Shown here piece by piece: positions 9,937 through 18,881 of a DNA stretch of 57,576 bases. The notes below the pieces were generated by a model, which worked only from the letters and a program-made list of their open reading frames with translations, did no database searches and was not told the DNA's origin. The DNA is from Segetibacter sp. (GTDB taxonomy: Bacteria; Bacteroidota; Bacteroidia; Chitinophagales; Chitinophagaceae), in the NCBI GenBank assembly GCA_028288505.1, contig JAQBNN010000020.1, positions 1 through 57,576 on the forward strand, given 5' to 3'. The number at the start of each line of letters is the position of its first letter. Position 1 is the first letter of the stretch. Position numbers and translations under genes: made by a program.

Positions 9937-10311
9937 GAAAAAATGTTTACCCTTCTGTTTGTGTAAGCCCCGAAAGGTATTAATAAAAACTAAAAATAAG
10001 TAAAGATATTTCAGTCAATGCAGGCAGTAGAACTCCGGTAAGTCGGCATGGTAATTCTACTAATCAAAATAGTATTCTCTGTACATGATTAATCAAGCAA
10101 AAGTGCTCGTGGATACAAATTAACTTTGTTGTACCAAAACTACCCGTTTTTAAATGCGTTTATTAAATTCGTATCCTTTTAATTCTGATCCAATCCTTTG
10201 AAAGACCAGGTGGAGTTCGAATACTTTCATTAGTATTCGGCTACTACCAAGTGCTTGTACTAAGGTATAAGAAACAATCAAAAATCCTGCTCCCCTAGTA
10301 ACAGGTAAAGG

Positions 10312-10334
10312 CCTGCAATTGCAGGTCTTTTTTT
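10312..10334 (+). terminator. terminator-like hairpin with no upstream plus-strand ORF
   Basis: CCTGCAATTGCAGG palindrome followed by TCTTTTTTT. Confidence 0.5.
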
Positions 10335-10376
10335 GTGCTGAAAATATTTGGGTAGCCGACCTCAAAGACGAAGCAT

Positions 10377-10400
10377 CATTCTTGCGTCGCACTATTGTAC
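10377..10400 (+). repeat. A-type arm (left)
   Basis: CATTCTTGCGTCGCACTATTGTAC; paired with the inverted A arm at 10524. Confidence 0.8.
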
Positions 10401-10523
10401 CTGTTCTCGTTACTGAGCTTTAGAAGAATTTAGCTATAACCAAAAGGGAGCGTAACACCTGGACTAGGTAAGATGATGTTTACCTAATTAAAAAGGTTAG
10501 CAATTGCTGCAAGTAGAACTTTT

Positions 10524-10548
10524 AGTACAAGAGTGCGACGCAACGGTT
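10524..10548 (-). repeat. A-type arm (right)
   Basis: AGTACAAGAGTGCGACGCAACGGTT. Confidence 0.85.
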
Positions 10549-10602
10549 GTAAAATAGTAGCAACACGGCCTGTAAAAAAAGTATTCTATCATATATTTAC
10601 TG

Positions 10603-11262
10603 TTACTCAAGCATTTTGTTACGCATAGCGTACATCACCAGCCCGGCAATGGTTTTGGCCCCAACTTTTGTTTTCATGTTTTGCCGTATTGTTTCAACGG
10701 TACGGGGGCTTAAAAACACGTCTTCTGAAATTTCTTCGGTGGTTTTATCTTCGCTTATGAGCTTAAGGATCTTCATTTCCTTTTCATTAAACTTAATAGC
10801 CTGTGGATAGAATTTCCTTACTGTTCTTTTTTGCTGAAGCTTTAGCAGAACTGCAGTATTTACAAGATCATTAAAGTAAAAATCTTCATTCATGCAGGTA
10901 ACAATAGCTTTATAAATCTCGTCGGCGTCAGTAGTTTTAGTGAGGAAAGCATTGGCTCCCAGTTCCATCATTTTAGTAATAACTTCCCTATCATCATACA
11001 TTGTAAGAATTATCACTTTAATGTCGTCATATTCCTTTCTTATGTTGGCAAGTGCATTTATGCCGTCGATGTGGGGCATACTAATGTCCATAAGTAAAAT
11101 GTCGGGTGTTTTGATACGGAGTTTATGCATCATATCCTTGCCGTCGTCGGCTTCCCATATAATTTTAATTATGTCTCTACCTTTTAGGGCCATACGAATC
11201 CCGTCCCTAAATATTTTATGGTCATCTGCTAATGCTAACCTAATAACCTTTTCATCAACCAT
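10603..11262 (-). CDS. NarL/FixJ-type response regulator
   Basis: 219 aa; 'LALADDHKIFRDGIRMAL', 'DILLMDISMPHIDGI', 'FNEKEMKILKLISEDKTTEEISEDVFLSPRTVETIRQNMK'. Confidence 0.95.
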   Translation of the reverse strand: MVDEKVIRLALADDHKIFRDGIRMALKGRDIIKIIWEADDGKDMMHKLRIKTPDILLMDISMPHIDGINALANIRKEYDDIKVIILTMYDDREVITKMMELGANAFLTKTTDADEIYKAIVTCMNEDFYFNDLVNTAVLLKLQQKRTVRKFYPQAIKFNEKEMKILKLISEDKTTEEISEDVFLSPRTVETIRQNMKTKVGAKTIAGLVMYAMRNKMLE

Positions 11263-11406
11263 ATGAGCTCTTCTTTGGAGGGTTTATTTGGTTTTGGCCG
11301 AACTGTTTGGGCTTAATATGTTATTAACATTCATCATAAAGTATGAATACTTAGTGTTTTTTCTACACATCAAGTTTACTTTAATGATATTTATACCATA
11401 TTACGT

Positions 11407-11422
11407 ACCGTATTTTTACGGT
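11407..11422. promoter_or_regulatory. inverted repeat ACCGTA-TTTT-TACGGT in a divergent intergenic region
   Basis: Perfect 6-bp arms with 4-bp spacer between the divergent regulator and small-protein genes. Confidence 0.4.
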
Positions 11423-11553
11423 TACATCCAAGTACTTTTACTATAATTTTTAATTAATTGTTTGACAATAAATAAAGTAAAACCCTTATGTAGCATGAAG
11501 TTGCTTGAAAATAGCGAAACAAACCGAAGTGTTAACCCTATTGTGGAAAAAAA

Positions 11554-12027
11554 ATGGAATCGGGACATTTAAAACATATTCCATTTATAACCCTAAAAAT
11601 GAAAACGATGACCAACACAGAACTTTATGTAGTCAAAGGAAAAGTTTACGAGCAAAAAAAAGGCTATTCTGCAGAAATTGGTGAAGACATCGGGTACGAA
11701 AAAGGTGCCAAGATGATTAAAGCCTACTATGATCAGAACCAGGATGATGTACTGGCTCACTTTATGGGAAGGAACATGATTGAGGCAATTTTAGCTCAAC
11801 CAGGTGTTATTGGCATTCGCAGCTTTTATGCCCTTAACGAACTTGGATTAAAACAATTGGTAATGGTAGGTGTAGATTCGAATGGTAACAATATACTTAG
11901 TTATACAACTGTTGGAGACAATGGTGAATTAATTAAGAAGAAAGGAATTGTAGCAGACAGGCATCGTACATGTCCTCCATATTGCGGTGATGGGGACACA
12001 AGCCAGGACCTTGGATGGTTCGATTAA
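11554..12027 (+). CDS. uncharacterised small protein with Cys-containing C-terminus (CPPYC)
   Basis: 157 aa; '...AQPGVIGIRSFYALNELGLKQLVMVGVDSNGN...RHRTCPPYCGDGDTSQDLGWFD'. Alternative downstream starts exist. Confidence 0.75.
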   Translation: MESGHLKHIPFITLKMKTMTNTELYVVKGKVYEQKKGYSAEIGEDIGYEKGAKMIKAYYDQNQDDVLAHFMGRNMIEAILAQPGVIGIRSFYALNELGLKQLVMVGVDSNGNNILSYTTVGDNGELIKKKGIVADRHRTCPPYCGDGDTSQDLGWFD

Positions 12028-12052
12028 CTTATAATATTCTTTGGTGCAATAA

Positions 12053-12748
12053 TATTTTTATATTTGGACCAAACTGTCACCCCAAATCGACCTAATAAAC
12101 TATATATCAAAGGCTTCTATTTATAGCCAGACCTTACCCGTAATCTTTTATCTACTGTATAAAAACAGGCTCAAGGATAAAAGTTTACGGGTTATTATTT
12201 GCCTCCTACTAATTGGAATTTTTTTCGAAGTATCTTACTTGTATAACAATAATGTTGGTCAGCAGAATTTTATATTATATAATTTATACACTGTAATAGA
12301 AACTAGTTTCTTATTATACTATTATTCAAAAATAATAGTAGACTCTCCCACTTTTAAAAAAGTAATTTTTGCTGCATTTGTCACATTCTTCTTAGTGTGG
12401 CTTTTATTGTTTATTAGAAGTGGGAATAGCCAATACCTCGATTCCTGTATCAATGTGGAAAACATTCTCATTATTGCCCTTTCGATCTACTTTTTTTACC
12501 GCGAAATGCGAGCTCCTGAAAGTATTTTCATTTACCATCAACCTAGGTTTTGGGTAGTTTCTGCATTTCTTATTTATTGTGCAGGCACGTTTTTCCTTTT
12601 TCTTTACATTTCTTTTCTTCCCCAGGAAGAACATCAAAAATTCCTGGTCGTTAACGACATTGTCTTGATTCTAAGAAGCACCCTTTTATCTGTAGCCATG
12701 TTACTGAAGCCGATTAACCAGGAAAGAAAGAAATTTACCTTAACCTAA
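12053..12748 (+). CDS. multi-pass membrane protein; frame is open upstream of the tracked TTG start (12239), true start uncertain
   Basis: Hydrophobic segments throughout; upstream in-frame reading YFYIWTKLSPQIDLINYISKASIYSQTLPVIFYLLYKNRLKDKSLRVIICLLLIGIFFEVSYLYNNN... back to the TAA at 12050-12052. Confidence 0.65.
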   Translation, partial: YFYIWTKLSPQIDLINYISKASIYSQTLPVIFYLLYKNRLKDKSLRVIICLLLIGIFFEVSYLYNNNVGQQNFILYNLYTVIETSFLLYYYSKIIVDSPTFKKVIFAAFVTFFLVWLLLFIRSGNSQYLDSCINVENILIIALSIYFFYREMRAPESIFIYHQPRFWVVSAFLIYCAGTFFLFLYISFLPQEEHQKFLVVNDIVLILRSTLLSVAMLLKPINQERKKFTLT

Positions 12749-12764
12749 TAAGTGAAACAGAAGT

Positions 12765-13580
12765 ATGGTCTTATTACAATCTGGAGTTTCCACAACGTTA
12801 TTGATAGGCACAATAGGCATGATGCTCCTGACAATCGCCTTGATTGTATTTATCATATTCCACCAGAGAAGGGTAATAAGATACCAGCTAAAGATGCAGG
12901 AAATGGAGGGTGAACAGCAAAAGTTATTGCTGAGAGCTTCTATAAAATCTCAGGAGGAAGAACGCCAACGGATTGCGGCGGATCTGCACGATGACGCCGG
13001 ACCATTACTTGCCACAGCAAGGCTTTACCTGAGTGAGAACTTGGTAAACCAGGATAAGGCGAGCCAACTGCAGTCTATATTTAGTGCGAAGCAAATTATT
13101 GATGAAACGATTCAATTAATCCGTAACATTTCCCATAGCCTGATGCCTCCTACGCTGAAAAATTTTGGGTTAGAGAGCTGTGTGAATGACTTTTTCCAAA
13201 AGATAAATGGATCAGGCTCTTTGAATGCAAACAGTAAGTTTCATGACTACAAGTTGAGATTAAGACCAGAGAAAGAACTTACCGTTTTTAGGGTTGTACA
13301 GGAGTTAATTAATAATATTCTGAAGCATAGCAATGCGAGCTTTATCCACCTCACACAGCATAATGGTGAAGAAAATATGCTTATCCGCATTCACCACGAC
13401 GGCAGGGGTTTAAACCACGAAGATTATATTAGGTTAGCTAAAAGCAATGTTGGATTAGGATTAAAAAATATTCAAAGTCGCCTGAAAGTTATTCACGCTG
13501 ACATATTATATGAGGAAGATACTTCTCAGTCATTTTTTAAAATCACCCTAGATATTCCTAAGGATATCGACGAAAAATAA
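12765..13580 (+). CDS. sensor histidine kinase (HisKA_3/NarX-like) with one N-terminal TM segment and no evident sensor domain
   Basis: 271 aa; 'SQEEERQRIAADLHDDAGPLLATARLYL', 'VVQELINNILKHSNASFIHL', 'SNVGLGLKNIQSRLKVI'. Confidence 0.93.
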   Translation: MVLLQSGVSTTLLIGTIGMMLLTIALIVFIIFHQRRVIRYQLKMQEMEGEQQKLLLRASIKSQEEERQRIAADLHDDAGPLLATARLYLSENLVNQDKASQLQSIFSAKQIIDETIQLIRNISHSLMPPTLKNFGLESCVNDFFQKINGSGSLNANSKFHDYKLRLRPEKELTVFRVVQELINNILKHSNASFIHLTQHNGEENMLIRIHHDGRGLNHEDYIRLAKSNVGLGLKNIQSRLKVIHADILYEEDTSQSFFKITLDIPKDIDEK

Positions 13581-13608
13581 AGCTTAACCTCAGCCTTTAA
13601 TTGTTTCT

Positions 13609-13616
13609 TACTTTTG
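13609..13616 (+). promoter_or_regulatory. possible -7 element (TACTTTTG) immediately upstream of the regulator
   Basis: TAnnTTTG match 8 bp before the ATG at 13624. Confidence 0.25.
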
Positions 13617-13623
13617 AAAATGT

Positions 13624-14277
13624 ATGGGAGAAATAAAAGTTGCTATTGCAGACGACCATAAAATTTTTCGAAAGGGAGTTATACTTTCTCTCCGACACTA
13701 CAATAATATCAAATTCGTTTTAGAAGCCGAAAACGGCCAGGAATTGTTAGAAAATATTGTACAGGCTGCTCCCGATGTTGTACTAATGGACCTTAGGATG
13801 CCTGTTAAAGACGGCATAGAGACAACAAAATATATAAGTAAACACTACCCGAACATTTCCGTAATAGTATTAACCATGCACGAGGATGAACGCTTTGTAA
13901 TTCACCTTATGGAAAATGGAGCAAATGGTTACTTACTAAAAAGCACTGACCCGATTGAAATTAAAAAAGCAATAACTGATGTGGTTTCGAAGGGCTATTA
14001 CCTCAATAACTTCGTAAACAAAATTTTGCTTAAACGAGCACATGCAAAAAACAAATCCATATCATCGCTCACCACTGAACTCCAAATAAGTGAAAAAGAA
14101 AAGCAGGTGCTTAGGTCTATTTGCTTAGAATATACCAGCCATGAAATTGGAGAAAAAATGAGCATAAGCCCGCGAACTGTGGAAAGTATAAAAGAAAGAT
14201 TAATGGAAAGATTTGGCGTGAAGAATACTGCCGGGCTTGTATTTTTTGCGGTTAAAAACAATCTAATCGATTACTAA
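13624..14277 (+). CDS. NarL/FixJ-type response regulator
   Basis: 217 aa; 'VAIADDHKIFRKGVILSL', 'DVVLMDLRMPVKDGIETT', 'ISEKEKQVLRSICLEYTSHEIGEKMSISPRTVESIKERLMERFG'. Confidence 0.95.
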   Translation: MGEIKVAIADDHKIFRKGVILSLRHYNNIKFVLEAENGQELLENIVQAAPDVVLMDLRMPVKDGIETTKYISKHYPNISVIVLTMHEDERFVIHLMENGANGYLLKSTDPIEIKKAITDVVSKGYYLNNFVNKILLKRAHAKNKSISSLTTELQISEKEKQVLRSICLEYTSHEIGEKMSISPRTVESIKERLMERFGVKNTAGLVFFAVKNNLIDY

Positions 14278-14295
14278 ATCCTTTATACCTATTTC

Positions 14296-15540
14296 TTGGA
14301 AGCTGTCATTTTTACATTTTACCTGCTGCTAATTTCCTACCTCCTACCTATAATTCCATTTGTAAAAGAATCGGGTTTAAAAAGATGGGAGATTCTTTCC
14401 CTATTTTTTATTAAGATTGCCGCAGGTCTGGCTTATGCTGCTTTTTACAAGCTTCCCCGCTATTATGAGGGATCAGACACCTGGCGTTTTTTCCGGTTGA
14501 GCATAAAAGAAAAAGAATGGCTATTAAGCGATCCGGTTTCCTTTGTAAAAGATGTGTTTGTTCATGGATATAGTGAAAGCGGAAATCTTTTTGCCGGTGA
14601 AAACAGTTATTGGAATGATCTGAAAAGTAACGTTCCTGTTAAGCTATTGGCACTTATGAATGTCGTTACTTTAGATAGTTACTATACAAACATTATCTTA
14701 TTCAACTTCTTCTTCTTCTTCGGACCTATAGCTATTTACCAATTATTAAAGCAGGAGCTGCACAATAACAAAAAACTTCTATTAATTACAGGAATTTTTC
14801 TTTTACCGTCAACCCTTTTCTGGTGTAGTGGAATACATAAAGACGGATTGATCTTATCTGCTACGGGTCTAATTATCTTCCTATTCAATAAAAATATAAA
14901 AGGAGGTTTCAGTATCAAAAACTGTATTGCTATAATTCTGTTACTCCTCATTGTCTTTTCTTTAAGAAACTATGTGGCTTTAGCACTTTTACCGGCGCTA
15001 TTCTGTTTTTGGTTAAGCACAAAATATCCTTCAATAACTATTGTAATTTTTAGTGGTATCTACCTTTTAGGCATAGTGCTCTTTTTTACCTTGCGTTACA
15101 TTACCCCTTCTCTGAATTTTCCCTCGTTTATTGTGAAAAAACAGCATGAATTTATTCAGCTCGACGGTGGTTCCGAAATCTTTGTCCAGGCTCTACAACC
15201 AACCTTCAGCAGTTTTCTAAAATACTTTCCTACTGCTTTGGACATGGCGTTATTACAGCCACATCCTCAATTAAGCAAAATTGCCTACCTCCCTGCAGGA
15301 ATTGAAGTGATCTTATTGGTAATTCTTTTTGCACTAGTCCTTGTTGTGCCCAGAAAAAACATAGGTAACTATCCTTTTATCAATTTCCTTCTTTTCTTCA
15401 GCATCTCTGTACTACTTATCTCTGGTTATACGATAACACTTAGTGGAGCAATAGTTCGGTACCGAAGTTTTATCCTTCCTTTTCTTATAAGTGCTATGCT
15501 TAGTTTTCTCAATTTCAAAAGAAAGAGGCTACTTGAATAG
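14296..15540 (+). CDS. polytopic membrane protein (possible glycosyltransferase- or polysaccharide-related), TTG start
   Basis: 414 aa, many hydrophobic helices; 'YEGSDTWRFFRLSIKEKEW', 'LLPSTLFWCSGIHKDGLILSATGLIIFL'. Confidence 0.7.
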   Translation: MEAVIFTFYLLLISYLLPIIPFVKESGLKRWEILSLFFIKIAAGLAYAAFYKLPRYYEGSDTWRFFRLSIKEKEWLLSDPVSFVKDVFVHGYSESGNLFAGENSYWNDLKSNVPVKLLALMNVVTLDSYYTNIILFNFFFFFGPIAIYQLLKQELHNNKKLLLITGIFLLPSTLFWCSGIHKDGLILSATGLIIFLFNKNIKGGFSIKNCIAIILLLLIVFSLRNYVALALLPALFCFWLSTKYPSITIVIFSGIYLLGIVLFFTLRYITPSLNFPSFIVKKQHEFIQLDGGSEIFVQALQPTFSSFLKYFPTALDMALLQPHPQLSKIAYLPAGIEVILLVILFALVLVVPRKNIGNYPFINFLLFFSISVLLISGYTITLSGAIVRYRSFILPFLISAMLSFLNFKRKRLLE

Positions 15541-15700
15541 TAAATATATATATATGAAGTTTAAATAGGTGTCCCTTTCTAATTTCTCCTTCTTCTGCAA
15601 AAATTAATCTCCCTTTTTAAAAAATATGGTTTAAAATTGCTGTAATTAATCCTCAGTTTTTAATTTTTATTCAAAACTTCCACCACATAAAACTCAAAGT

Positions 15701-17893
15701 ATGTCTCTAAGATTTGAAGCGCTTAAAAATTTAAACAGTAACGTTTTCAATAGTCCAGATCCTCGTGTAGCAAAAATCACGGCTATTTTTGGAGAGAATG
15801 TTTTCACTCTAAAAACGGCTCGTGAATTTTTAAGTGACGAAGCTTACAAAAGCCTTGGCTCTAGCATTAAGGGTGGGAAAAAAATTGATAGAACTGTTGC
15901 CAGCCAAATTGCAAACGGAATTAGGGCCTGGGCCGAAAGTAAAGGTGTTACCCACTTTACCCATTGGTTTCAACCATTGACAGGTACAACCGCTGAAAAG
16001 CATGACAGCTTTTTCACATTGAAAGGAGATGGCACTGCAATTGAGGAATTTGATGGAGCGGCACTCATACAACAAGAACCAGATGCATCATCCTTTCCTA
16101 GTGGTGGTTTGAGAGCAACTTTTGAAGCACGGGGCTATACAGCATGGGATCCTTCTTCTCCAGCTTTTATTATGGAAATTGGGAATGGAAAGACATTATG
16201 TATCCCTACCATTTTTGTTTCCTATACTGGTGAAAGCCTTGATTATAAAGCGCCCCTGCTCAAAGCTTTGGCTTCTTTAGATAAAGCCGCAGTAGAAGTA
16301 TGTAATTACTTCGATAAAAATGTACAAAAAGTTACTCCTACCCTGGGTTGGGAGCAGGAATATTTTGTAATAGATGAGGCCCTGGCAAATGCACGCCCTG
16401 ACATAGTCCTTTGCGATCGAACTGTATTTGGAGCCACTCCTGCCAAAGGCCAGCAACTAGAGGATCACTACTTTGGATCAATCCCTGAAAGAGTATATGC
16501 TTTCATGCGTGATTATGAAACCGAGAGTTATAAACTCGGCATTCCTTTACGCACACGACACAACGAGGTAGCACCTTCACAATTTGAGTGCGCACCTATA
16601 TACGAAGAAGTAAATATTGCAGTAGATCATAACACCCTTTTAATGGATGTGATGACACGTGTTGCAAAACGCCATAAGTTGCGTGTACTACTTCACGAGA
16701 AGCCATTTGCAGGAATCAATGGTAGTGGTAAACACAACAACTGGAGTCTTGCAACCGATACAGGCGTAAACTTGTTAGCTCCTGGTAAAACGCCGAAGAC
16801 TAATTTAATGTTCCTTACGTTTTTTGTAAATACCATTAAAGCAGTTTCTGATTATTCTGATATTTTAAGGGCTTCAATTGCTAGTGCGGCCAATGACTTC
16901 CGTCTAGGTGCTAACGAGGCGCCTCCAGCTATCATCTCAGTTTTTATTGGGCAATACCTTACCAAAGTACTAAACGAAGTAGAAGGACGTGTAGGCGAGA
17001 AATTTGACGAGCAAGACGAAGCAATCCTAAAACTTGATCTTCACAGGAGCATTCCGGAATTGTTACAGGACAATACTGATCGTAACCGTACTTCTCCTTT
17101 TGCCTTTACCGGAAACAAATTTGAGTTTCGTGCCGTTGGTTCATCTGCAAATTGCGCAAATGCAATGACTGCTCTTAACACCATCATGGCTGAGACTTTA
17201 AAGAACTTCAAAAAAGAAGTTGATGGCATGATTGAAAAAGGTGAGAAGAAGGAATTAGCTATCATGCATGTAATCCAAAAATCAATTGTAGAAAGCAAAA
17301 GCATTCTATTTGAAGGCGATGGCTATAGCGAAGACTGGGCTAATGAAGCGGAAAAACGCGGCTTGCCTAACGTAAAAACAACACCCCTAGCCCTTGATGC
17401 AATGGTGACTGATAAGGCTAAAAAACTATACAAAAACAATGGCGTTTACACTCACCTCGAGTTGGAAGCACGTCATGAAATTGAGCTTGAAAAGTACATT
17501 AAGAAAGTACAGATCGAAGCAAGGATGCTTGGTGAAATAACTACAAATTACATTTTGCCTTCTGCTGTTAAATACCAGAATACACTACTCACTAATATAA
17601 GAGGTTTAAAAGAACTAGGCTTAGACGAAGCAAGCTATAAGAACCAAAAAATAATTATAGAAAGACTCTCGTACCTGATTAATACCGTAAGCGAAGACGT
17701 AACTAACATGATTGAGGCAAGAAAAGTTTGTAACGGAATGACCGAAAGCCGTGAAAAGGCAATTGCTTATTGCGAAACAGTGAAAGAGAAATTCTTCGAC
17801 GCTATCAGGTACAATTTAGATAAGCTGGAGTTGCTTGTAGCAGACGACGAGTGGACGTTACCAAAATATCGTGAATTATTATTCTTAAGATAA
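15701..17893 (+). CDS. glnN: glutamine synthetase type III
   Basis: 730 aa; 'WFQPLTGTTAEKHDSF', 'GWEQEYFVID', 'HEKPFAGINGSGKHNNWSL', 'DRNRTSPFAFTGNKFEFRAVGSSANCANAMTALN'. Confidence 0.95.
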   Translation: MSLRFEALKNLNSNVFNSPDPRVAKITAIFGENVFTLKTAREFLSDEAYKSLGSSIKGGKKIDRTVASQIANGIRAWAESKGVTHFTHWFQPLTGTTAEKHDSFFTLKGDGTAIEEFDGAALIQQEPDASSFPSGGLRATFEARGYTAWDPSSPAFIMEIGNGKTLCIPTIFVSYTGESLDYKAPLLKALASLDKAAVEVCNYFDKNVQKVTPTLGWEQEYFVIDEALANARPDIVLCDRTVFGATPAKGQQLEDHYFGSIPERVYAFMRDYETESYKLGIPLRTRHNEVAPSQFECAPIYEEVNIAVDHNTLLMDVMTRVAKRHKLRVLLHEKPFAGINGSGKHNNWSLATDTGVNLLAPGKTPKTNLMFLTFFVNTIKAVSDYSDILRASIASAANDFRLGANEAPPAIISVFIGQYLTKVLNEVEGRVGEKFDEQDEAILKLDLHRSIPELLQDNTDRNRTSPFAFTGNKFEFRAVGSSANCANAMTALNTIMAETLKNFKKEVDGMIEKGEKKELAIMHVIQKSIVESKSILFEGDGYSEDWANEAEKRGLPNVKTTPLALDAMVTDKAKKLYKNNGVYTHLELEARHEIELEKYIKKVQIEARMLGEITTNYILPSAVKYQNTLLTNIRGLKELGLDEASYKNQKIIIERLSYLINTVSEDVTNMIEARKVCNGMTESREKAIAYCETVKEKFFDAIRYNLDKLELLVADDEWTLPKYRELLFLR

Positions 17894-17914
17894 ATAACCC
17901 AACAGTATTATTTA

Positions 17915-17942
17915 AACCCGGCCATAGTGCCGGGTTTTTTTG
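17915..17942 (+). terminator. rho-independent terminator after glnN
   Basis: AACCCGGC-catagt-GCCGGGTTTTTTT. Confidence 0.9.
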
Positions 17943-17967
17943 TCTTAGCAGTAGTACTTCTATTAAG

Positions 17968-17992
17968 CATCGTTGTGTCACTCACTTGTACT
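17968..17992 (+). repeat. B-type arm downstream of glnN
   Basis: CATCGTTGTGTCACTCACTTGTACT. Confidence 0.93.
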
Positions 17993-18244
17993 TTCGCTCT
18001 TATCTCACCATGGTAAGCTTCGTTATAGTACCCGGGTTTTCTGTTGATGGGTTATTTTTATTCCTGTTTACCGTTATAAATTTCGGTACATCTATTACAT
18101 GCCCAGTTTCACCGAAGAGTTACTTAGTAAAGATTTAAACTATAAGAGAATTGGTATTTTTATTATGCGTACAACAGCCAGCCTTTAAATCTGTCACACA
18201 TATAAAACGAGTTGAAAATTGACTAACAATCTTAAAACAGAAAA

Positions 18245-18676
18245 ATGAAAAAATTAATTCTTACAATTTGTGTAGCTCTTATTGGCTTTAGTGCAGCAAA
18301 CGCACAAGACGGCCAAGTACAAGGCCAACGCCAGGGTAATAGCCGCGGCAGTGAAATGCGTGAGCAAATGAAAAAAGCTTTTAAAGAAGAACTTAAGTTT
18401 ACAGATGTTCAGATAGACACTGTTTTATCAGTACAACAACAGTTTCAAATGAAGACGCGCCAGGTAAGAATGGATGCTAATTTAGGTGAAGACCAAAAAA
18501 CTGCACAGTTAAAAACTTTAGGTGACGAGAGAAAAGAAAAATTAAAAACCGTTTTAAACGATGAGCAAATAACTAAGCTTGACGCTTATTATGAAACCAT
18601 GAGAAAAAATCGTTCACAAGGTGGTAACAGGCAAAGCGGCGGAAACGGTAATGGTGGGACTACCCAGCAGAATTAA
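18245..18676 (+). CDS. small secreted Spy/CpxP-like protein
   Basis: Signal peptide MKKLILTICVALIGFSAANAQ, helical Q/K-rich body, Gly/Asn-rich tail. Confidence 0.7.
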   Translation: MKKLILTICVALIGFSAANAQDGQVQGQRQGNSRGSEMREQMKKAFKEELKFTDVQIDTVLSVQQQFQMKTRQVRMDANLGEDQKTAQLKTLGDERKEKLKTVLNDEQITKLDAYYETMRKNRSQGGNRQSGGNGNGGTTQQN

Positions 18677-18695
18677 TTTCAGCTTTTATAAAATA

Positions 18696-18727
18696 AAAAA
18701 AGAGGCCCACAAGTCTCTTTTTTTTGT
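18696..18727 (+). terminator. terminator-like hairpin after the Spy-like gene
   Basis: AAAAAGAGGCCCACAAGTCTCTTTTTTTT. Confidence 0.55.
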
Positions 18728-18817
18728 ACTTATAATACTTGCAAAAAAAATCATTTTATGCCCAAAAGGAAAAGGAAGCTCATCGGCCTCCTTTTGTATG
18801 TTGAGTATTGGATAAAA

Positions 18818-18842
18818 AGTACAAGAGTGCGACGCAAGGGCT
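18818..18842 (-). repeat. A-type arm downstream of accC
   Basis: AGTACAAGAGTGCGACGCAAGGGCT, followed by GCTTAATAG. Confidence 0.9.
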
Positions 18843-18881
18843 GCTTAATAGATATTCGTACGCCGGCGGCAAAAAAAAATC

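Noticed and set aside
10205-10240. tRNA-like GTTCGAAT T-loop
   Set aside because: No cloverleaf could be formed around it; the stem pairs only by wobble.
10150-10392. 80-aa minus ORF
   Set aside because: Spans a terminator-like hairpin and a repeat arm; composition is not protein-like.
15541-15556. TATATATATATGA run after the membrane-protein gene
   Set aside because: Short AT dinucleotide run in an AT-rich gap; no further structure supports a function.
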